In this document: positions 58,261-64,000 of the stretch, in pieces
Layout: every line of letters begins with the position of its first letter
How positions within the stretch are numbered: position 1 is the first letter of the stretch
Source: Isoetes taiwanensis
Lineage: Eukaryota > Streptophyta > Lycopodiopsida > Isoetales > Isoetaceae
Direction of reading: 5' to 3'
Assembly: GCA_021234155.1 (NCBI GenBank)
Contig: JAJEKV010000059.1
Coordinates: forward strand, 3,355,167-3,419,166
Length of the DNA stretch: 64,000 nt
The notes under the pieces: generated by a model
What the model was told of the DNA's origin: nothing
The model's database searches: none
What the model saw: only the letters and a program-made list of their open reading frames with translations
Translations under genes and position numbers: made by a program

Positions 58261-58745
58261 GTGTCGCCATGCTCCTCTTCTTACGAGTGCAGAACAGCAA
58301 TGGCAGCCCTCTCTTTGTGGCGGCTTGCTACTTCCCACATGCTGAGAGCAACTTTTACCACACGCACTTGGATGTGGACAGGCAGGAGCCCTATGTCGAT
58401 CTATATGATGACATACAGCAGTACAGACAAGTGGGCAAGGTCATGTTGCTTGGAGACTTCAATGCGCCATCGAGGGGCCAGGCAGATCCCAAAATTCGCA
58501 CCTCTAGTTTCGAGGATGTGTTGCAAATGGACCCCGCAGAGATGATTTGGCCAAAGGGCGTCGGATGACGGCCAGGGTGACACGGTATGGGGCGGGTACG
58601 TTATTCTTCGGGCAAATATCTTTGATCCGGTCATTTGCAATGGGTCGGCATGCTGGTGGCGTCCCTCCACCGCTTCACTTGTAGACGGGAGAACTGAGGG
58701 GCGGCACCGTGTGGTGGATTACGTGCTAGCAGACGAGCAATGCCT
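58261..58745 (+). pseudogene. LINE endonuclease (EEP) C-terminal remnant
   Basis: The LGDFNAPS motif at 58448-58474 is the conserved GDFN of apurinic-type endonucleases, and DYVLADEQCL at about 58716 corresponds to the family's ID-V/D-H end region. In a working LINE this enzyme nicks the target DNA. It is broken by at least one frame change near 58565. Confidence 0.75.
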
Positions 58746-59489
58746 ACACTTGATCACTCGCTTGATTCCCGGACAGTGGGCCGGACGAGGAAGTAGACTC
58801 CCACCATCAGCCCTCGTTCTTGCAGATAGATTGGCGGGCCAACCGAGCACCCATTGCCCCAACACCCCATGTACCCGCGGTTTGCGGCCGGACTATGATC
58901 ATGCGGCGGTCTATGCGAGGATGCTTGAGCATGAGCTGCCGGGAGTGCCGCAACTCCCCACACTTCAACAAATAGAGGCGGCCCGGTGAACCCGGCTCCG
59001 AGGGTGGGGGGCCAGATGCTTTGGGAGAGGCCGCTCGGCGATCCACGCGGGGCTGCAATCACCTTCCCTCGCGAATCATCGGTTCGATGGCCTAATGTCG
59101 GAGCTGGAAACGATGGCTCGCCAAGTCTTTGGACCCCACCATTCAAGCAGTCCGCCCGTCAATACCGCTCCTTCCTCAAGACCAAGAAAGCCGGTACCTT
59201 GCGAGCACCAAAGAAGCAGATGTTTGGTCTTCTAGACCGCCACCCTAGGGCCTTCGGAGAAAGGTCTTGAGTAAGCTAAGCCCGCACCCACGGGAAATAT
59301 TACCCCGAACAATGGGTGAAATACTTGCGGCGGTTGGTATGACCCAATGGGAAGCCGGGCACCCATTACCTCATTCGCATGTGCAGGCCTAAACGGGTCA
59401 TTCTTGAAGGGGATGTCATAATGGGCCTGCAACGCCGCTAACGGGAAGGCGGCAGATTTGGATGGTATGCGTGCGAGCTTCTCAAGTGG

Positions 59490-60230
59490 GCGGGGCCCCC
59501 AATGGTGCCGGTTCTCCGGCACTCTTCAACGGTGCCCATATACAAAGCGGGGACTCCACAACCCGACCAACTATCGTACCATTATGGTCGGGTTCGTCTT
59601 TGCCAAGTTGCTTGCCGGGATTCTTGGCGGCGATTGACACTTTGGGCAGAGGATGGAGAAGTCGCGGGCTCTCACGAGCGGGCTTCCCCCGACATTCTAC
59701 TATTGACCATATCTTCACTCTGCGAACACTCATAGAGGATAGCCTGGAATCGGCCTTGAGAATCTGTCTTGTTGCTTTGTGGATTTCGCAAAGGCTTTTG
59801 ACACGGTGCCTCGGGATAAGTTGTGGGATAGATTGAGGCGACTAGGGACCCCGTCGACTTACTTGAGAATGCTATATACGACTATCGAGGAGGCTTGCTC
59901 GGGCCGTCTCACACCGTCGGGGGAGCCCGTTGTTAGTAGCATTGGGTGCGCCGGCCGCCCTCTATCCCCGACGCTCTTCGGCTTGTACATTGACCAGCTA
60001 GAAGAATGGCTAGGCCGAAAGCACTGGGGAGGCTTCGATTGATGCACCACATAATCCGCAACTCATATATGCCGATGATGTTGACCTGCCGCGATATACC
60101 CTGTGAGGACATGCAACGCCACCGGGACGCTTTGGACACTTTACGCCAATTCGACATGAGAGTTAACTTGGCCAAGACAAGGGTGCTGCTGGTCCCATCA
60201 TCCCAAGACCCACGTCTTCCCTCATTCACT
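59490..60230 (+). pseudogene. LINE reverse transcriptase remnant
   Basis: Pieces in shifting frames: PIYKAGTPQP near 59535, HSTIDHIFTLRTLIED (59697-59740), FVDFAKAFDTVPRDKLW (59776-59826), an SSIGCAGRPLSPTLFGLYID segment (59934-59993) and YADD (60068-60079). The order and words are those of a LINE reverse transcriptase. Frame changes lie between most motifs. Confidence 0.85.
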
Positions 60231-62348
60231 TACCAGGGGCGGGTAGTGGAGGTGGCTCGATCTTTTATAAGTATTTGGGCATTGAGTTTTCTACTACCAC
60301 ACTGCTTTGGGATGCATCCATCGTTACGGGTCACTTGCAGTTGGAAAGCCCCCAGTATGTAATGCAAAACAACAAATACAAGGCGAGTCAGATGCATGGG
60401 GTCACCGGGCACACTTGTTCGGGGCCTTGGTTGAACCGGTCCTCCTCTATGGGGCAGAAGTGTGGGGGCGGTTATATCCCTCACCACTTGGAACGATCTA
60501 GAGCAGTGCATGAAGGCCTTCTTGGCGGGCACCGGGAGTGAAATCCACGGTCCCATATCGGATCTTGCTCCAGAGAGGCTTCCTTCCATTCGGAGGGCGC
60601 TAGGCTGAACGTCACATTATTTACTTCCGAAGGTGGTGGCTATGGATGAAGCCGGCCGCCCAACCTTGCTTTGGCAATGGCGATGGGCCCTTGGCGACTC
60701 AAAGCTTCTTTGGAAAGACAAGCAAGCCCAGTGGTTCTCGCTATGGAATGTGCAGCACAATGATGTGGACCAAGTGCATACACCGAAGGAACGCTGGGCC
60801 TTGAAGCAAGATACTTGGATGCTTGCTTCATGGCCAAGCTTTGGGATGCGAGAGGCCCTGTCACATGTCAAGGTGGCAAATTATCGACGGCCAGGTTAAT
60901 CCCATGCTAACGAGGGCCCACACCACTACACGTGCACCCATCTACCCATGAAAAGCGCGGGGTGATTGCTTCCATTCGCGACAGTGCACACCACCTCCGC
61001 ATTGAGGCGGGGAGATGGATCGGGGGGCTGCGTGGGGCGAGTCTGTCACGCCGTCAGCGAGCCATTGAGGATGAAAGTCACGCCCTCCGGGCTGTCCGCA
61101 TCTGAGCATATCCGGGCTCGGTATGCTCGGTTAGTTGTGCCCCATCGGGCCTTGCATGAGCTACCGAGCACGGCCCTGTAGGCTTGTTGGGATCATACCT
61201 CCGGGAGGTAATGGATCTGTGGACTCGGTTATGCCCCCGTCCGACATTAACCTCATTTTGTACTTGTGATTATGTATATAAGCGTGCGCGGTATGTCGGC
61301 ATCCTTATTGCTACTAAGGTTTTTCCCCCGAAAACCCTTCGGGGCGGGGGTTTTTTAATCCTGGTAGTAATACGCCTGCTGCTCTCTCTTTGTACTTGGG
61401 TCCCATAGGCCAGTTGGTCTCCGTGGACGATAAAATCATATTCTATTCTATTCATCCTCTTCATCCTCCTCTGCTTCAGAAGGAGTAGCAGCTTGCCTTG
61501 CAGGCCGTTTGTTGTGATTTTCTGGCATCTTTTTTTTCTACTGAGATGAGTAACCAACGTCAAATTTCAGTGTGATGTACATATCCAAAACTTAAATTAG
61601 CCAGCAAAAGTGCTTATGGGCTTTGTTGTTGATTTGGCTTCAAAAAACACTGTTGTTGGCTCCTGTTCTATTATCTTTTGAAGTTGTTCTTCGTCCAGTA
61701 ACTATGTCAAATACAGTTGGCAACTCATTCATCATATTAAAAAGGCGTTCCATGTTCCCAAAAGACAAAAACCCAATAAACATTTAAGTAGAGTAAGTCA
61801 ACCAATCTCAGTCTGACGCACACGCACTGTATATTTCAGATACCTAGATGCAAAGATGGTACAGTCTGAGTAACCTTAACTAAAAAATAAATTAAACACG
61901 TCACAAGCTACCAAATCCTGAAATTAATTATGGATCCCTTCAAAAACTAAAGTGATTACAGCAGAAAAATAACTCTCAATTTTGTCAAATCAAGCACCAT
62001 AGTAGAAGGCAACTACAAACAACCAAGCATCACTGTGAACATAAAAGGCAACTACAAACTGCCAAGCATCATGTGAACTGCCACCAGGGATAGCCAATTC
62101 CTAATGCAGGTTCTGGAAGCTCTGGAGGAACCTCTTCTGCTGGTATGCTTACTTCCCAGTTTTTATGAAAAGAAGATAGGAGACAGAGAATAATGGGAAT
62201 CCACGTGGTCGGTTATAGCACCTGTCCATATTATTGGCATAAAATAGATGGCAAGAGTGCAGGTTCAACTCATGCAATAGTCCAGAATTGAGATCTATTC
62301 GACTTAGCACAAAACTTCTTTTGCAGCGGGTTGGAGAAGAGAAATGTT

Positions 62349-62372
62349 CGCGGCGGCCGCAAGGCCGCCGCG
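62349..62372. repeat. Perfect GC hairpin
   Basis: CGCGGCGGCC, loop GCAA, GGCCGCCGCG: a 10-bp perfect stem in otherwise AT-rich DNA. It is flanked by AGAGAAATGTT on the left and TTTCTTGTA on the right, as is the weaker hairpin near 375-393. Confidence 0.85.
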
Positions 62373-62451
62373 ATAAATTTCTTGTAAAGATTAAAACCTA
62401 TAGGTTATTTGCTAAGAAATATTGAAATTCTACCATGTCATACAAGTAATT

Positions 62452-62900
62452 AGATAAATACATTCACATAGTGGATATTGTAACGTGCAAAAACGCTCTA
62501 GATGGGACCGCTCTAAAACCAAAAAATCGATAGTAGCTCAAAATAGGAACCATAACATCGACATATACCTAGCTTTTTGTCGTGCTCAAGTATGGGAACT
62601 ATTCAGCTTATGTTAGAGGAGGAAAATAAGAAGAATGGCATTTTATCTATTTTATCTTATGTGAGATGATTACATACAAAAGGTAAACGAATGTGTTTAG
62701 ATAAATACATTCAGAAAAGTGGATACTGGAACGTCTATGGGAGCGCCGTGAAAACAAAATAATGACGGTAGCTCAAAAGAGGAACCCTAAGGCCCTTTTT
62801 CCACGACCTTACATTCTTAAATTTCTCAAAATTGGCATATACCTAGCTTTTTGCCTTCTGCAAGTATTGAAGTATTCAGGTTATGTTGGGGTGGAAAATA
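62452..62900 (+). repeat. Diverged tandem duplication (about 245 bp)
   Basis: Two copies starting near 62452 and 62697 share in order TAGATAAATACATTCA, GTGGATA, GGTAGCTCAAAA (or TAGTAGCTCAAAA), AGGAACC, CATATACCTAGCTTTTTG, CAAGTAT, TTATGTT and GGAAAATAAGA. Identity is moderate, so the duplication is old. Confidence 0.75.
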
Positions 62901-63263
62901 AGATAACTTATCTTTAATTCATTGCATATATGAGACGACATGCCATATACAAAGGTAAAAAAGTAAAAGAATAGAATAGAATAGCAGTGTTTAGTAAAAT
63001 TTTGCCATAATTTTCCACCAGCTATGGTGTCATTCGAAATGAGAAATCCGAGTAACAAATTCCATAACGTCTAAACAAATGGGCAACAGGTAACAGACCA
63101 ACAGAAGAGGAGAGCAGATAAAAAGAGAAATAAATAAAGAACCAGGAATCGGGCAGGGAGAAGATCTAAAAGGAAAGAGCGTGAAGAAAATGAGAGGTAC
63201 ATGCAATCCCTATCAAAAGGCACCGAAAAGGGGCATCTGTAAAAGGCAAAAGAAGCCGGCCAG

Positions 63264-64000
63264 TCAGCACTGGCGAGGGGCGAAACCGACCTGAGAGTTA
63301 TGGGCATCGACAGAGACTCGGATACTCTGCTGCTGGATATTTCCAATGATAGACAAATCCATGGAACTGGAAGCAAACGCAAAGCAATAGGTCCCCAAAT
63401 TATCCACCCCAACCAAGTAGTTGGAAGGAGGCAGCACCACATCTGCATTGCCTTGGAAGTGCAATGCCACAGTAGGCACATCCACACTCTTCACCTGGGA
63501 CAGATTGAAGCAAGTATCAAACAATGAGAACCTCGGCGCCGCCTGTAGACCCTGCGATCCCGCCCGGAACGCTCCCCTGATCAATCCATACGCCAATGCC
63601 GGTAGCCGAGTGACCGCGGTGCCGGAATCGACTATCACTCCTCCATTGCCACTTGCTCCTAGCTTGAATGTGGAGGATGGAATTGGGAGTACACTACCCC
63701 CTACACTTATCCCAACAAGTCCAACATAGTAGAATGTTGCCAACCTTGAATTAGGGTTCTTATACAAGGGTGTTAAAACCGAACCCTTTGGAACTGCAGT
63801 ATTTCCAAATAGTAAACTGCTAGAAGCCTTTTCTGCATTGTCTCTTTGGACTAGACAATAGGAAAATTTCTGTGCATAATTTGCTCCTATTTGTGTAGCA
63901 AAAGATAATGCACCCCCTCCTAGTCCTAGCAATCCATCAGAGCCTACAAAAAGGCCTTCGTTATCATACCCACATCCAAATGCAACGTTTTGCACTGAAG
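63264..64000 (-). CDS. Plant pepsin-like aspartic protease (A1 family, ASPG/nucellin-like), C-terminal part
   Basis: The gene runs off the right edge; about 243 C-terminal residues are visible, ending GFAPRQC at the TGA (63264-63266). VQNVAFGCGYDNEGLFVGSD and LLGLGGGALSFATQ are the strongly conserved words following the first catalytic half in ASPG1-type proteases. VIVDSGTAVTRLP holds the second catalytic Asp (codon 63627-63629). FDTCFNLSQ, VPTVALHF and LSIIGNIQQQ follow, with Cys positions as in the family. These enzymes are secreted or vacuolar proteases; ASPG1 of Arabidopsis acts in guard cells. The frame is intact and intron-free here, unlike the surrounding relics, so it is probably a working host gene. 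The first catalytic Asp, signal peptide and start lie outside. Confidence 0.95.
   Translation of the reverse strand, partial: SVQNVAFGCGYDNEGLFVGSDGLLGLGGGALSFATQIGANYAQKFSYCLVQRDNAEKASSSLLFGNTAVPKGSVLTPLYKNPNSRLATFYYVGLVGISVGGSVLPIPSSTFKLGASGNGGVIVDSGTAVTRLPALAYGLIRGAFRAGSQGLQAAPRFSLFDTCFNLSQVKSVDVPTVALHFQGNADVVLPPSNYLVGVDNLGTYCFAFASSSMDLSIIGNIQQQSIRVSVDAHNSQVGFAPRQC

Larger units (their letters stand above)
58240..61450 (+). mobile_element. Decayed LINE (non-LTR retrotransposon)
   Basis: Plus-strand remnants occur in LINE ORF2 order: an endonuclease end at 58270-58740 ([40 protein letters not shown]), then reverse transcriptase at 59500-60200, then a weak C-terminal part to about 61200. 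The 3' end is GC-rich, with a CCCTTCGGGG hairpin near 61336, and stops in ATATTCTATTCTATTC near 61438, a short tail of the type some LINEs carry. Frame breaks are frequent, and the 5' end and target duplication were not found. It probably arrived 5'-truncated. Confidence 0.85.
61451..63060. other. Flank of the protease gene, no gene identified
   Basis: AT-rich. It holds a GC hairpin (62349-62372), a diverged tandem duplication (62452-62900), and near 61985-62075 a repeated word (AGGCAACTACAAAC, two copies). No coding region is recognisable. Its right part is probably the region downstream of the minus-strand protease gene. Confidence 0.45.

Noticed and set aside
61325-61362. Hairpin plus T-run resembling a bacterial terminator
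   Set aside because: It lies at the 3' end of a LINE in plant DNA; no bacterial context.

Overview
The window is nuclear DNA of a land plant. The evidence is a split aspartic protease of the plant ASPG/nucellin-like type at the right edge, Ty1/copia and Ty3/gypsy retrotransposons primed by initiator tRNA-Met, a SWIM-finger Mutator-like (MULE) transposase, and short GT-AG introns. I cannot name the lineage from sequence alone. Nearly all of it is nested mobile DNA. The only convincing host gene is the partial protease at 63264-64000.

Layout. 1-2600 is non-coding, with GTTCC-rich clusters. 2602-5058 (minus) is a decayed transposon protein. 6470-14230 is a region seeded with a TCGACTCGCGAGTCGA palindrome; it holds a broken multi-exon gene ending in an FCP1-like (NIF-type HAD) domain with a DVNGVL motif. 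14400-22760 is an 8.4-kb higher-order tandem array. It forms the left arm of a putative giant MULE whose right arm (about 36940-38985, and again 41890-42035) carries the same motifs inverted. Between the arms lie two convergent genes: a C2H2 + Ulp1 (C48) protease gene on plus, and a MULE/SWIM transposase on minus. An 11.27-kb Ty3/gypsy element (23160-34426, target duplication ACTTA) has split the Ulp1 gene.

42467-56846 (minus) is a Ty1/copia element with about 0.2-kb LTRs and target duplication AAACC. Its reverse transcriptase is interrupted by a 9.41-kb DNA transposon (43763-53173) with perfect 23-bp terminal inverted repeats and a 4-bp target duplication GATA. That element carries a Ulp1-like gene followed by an FCP1-like domain on plus, and a multi-exon transposase-like gene on minus. 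A 321-bp MITE with related termini (51446-51766) sits inside it. A decayed LINE lies at about 58240-61450.

The most unusual theme is that two transposons with unrelated ends and unrelated transposases sit close to the same pair of accessory functions: a Ulp1-family cysteine protease and an FCP1-like domain whose DxD motif is changed to DxN. A second theme is architectural: subterminal arrays of palindromes and TATA-containing repeats. Many small differences between otherwise identical repeat copies fall at CAG/CTG sites. This may be a base-calling trace of CHG methylation, so small frameshifts in the GC-rich parts should be read with caution.
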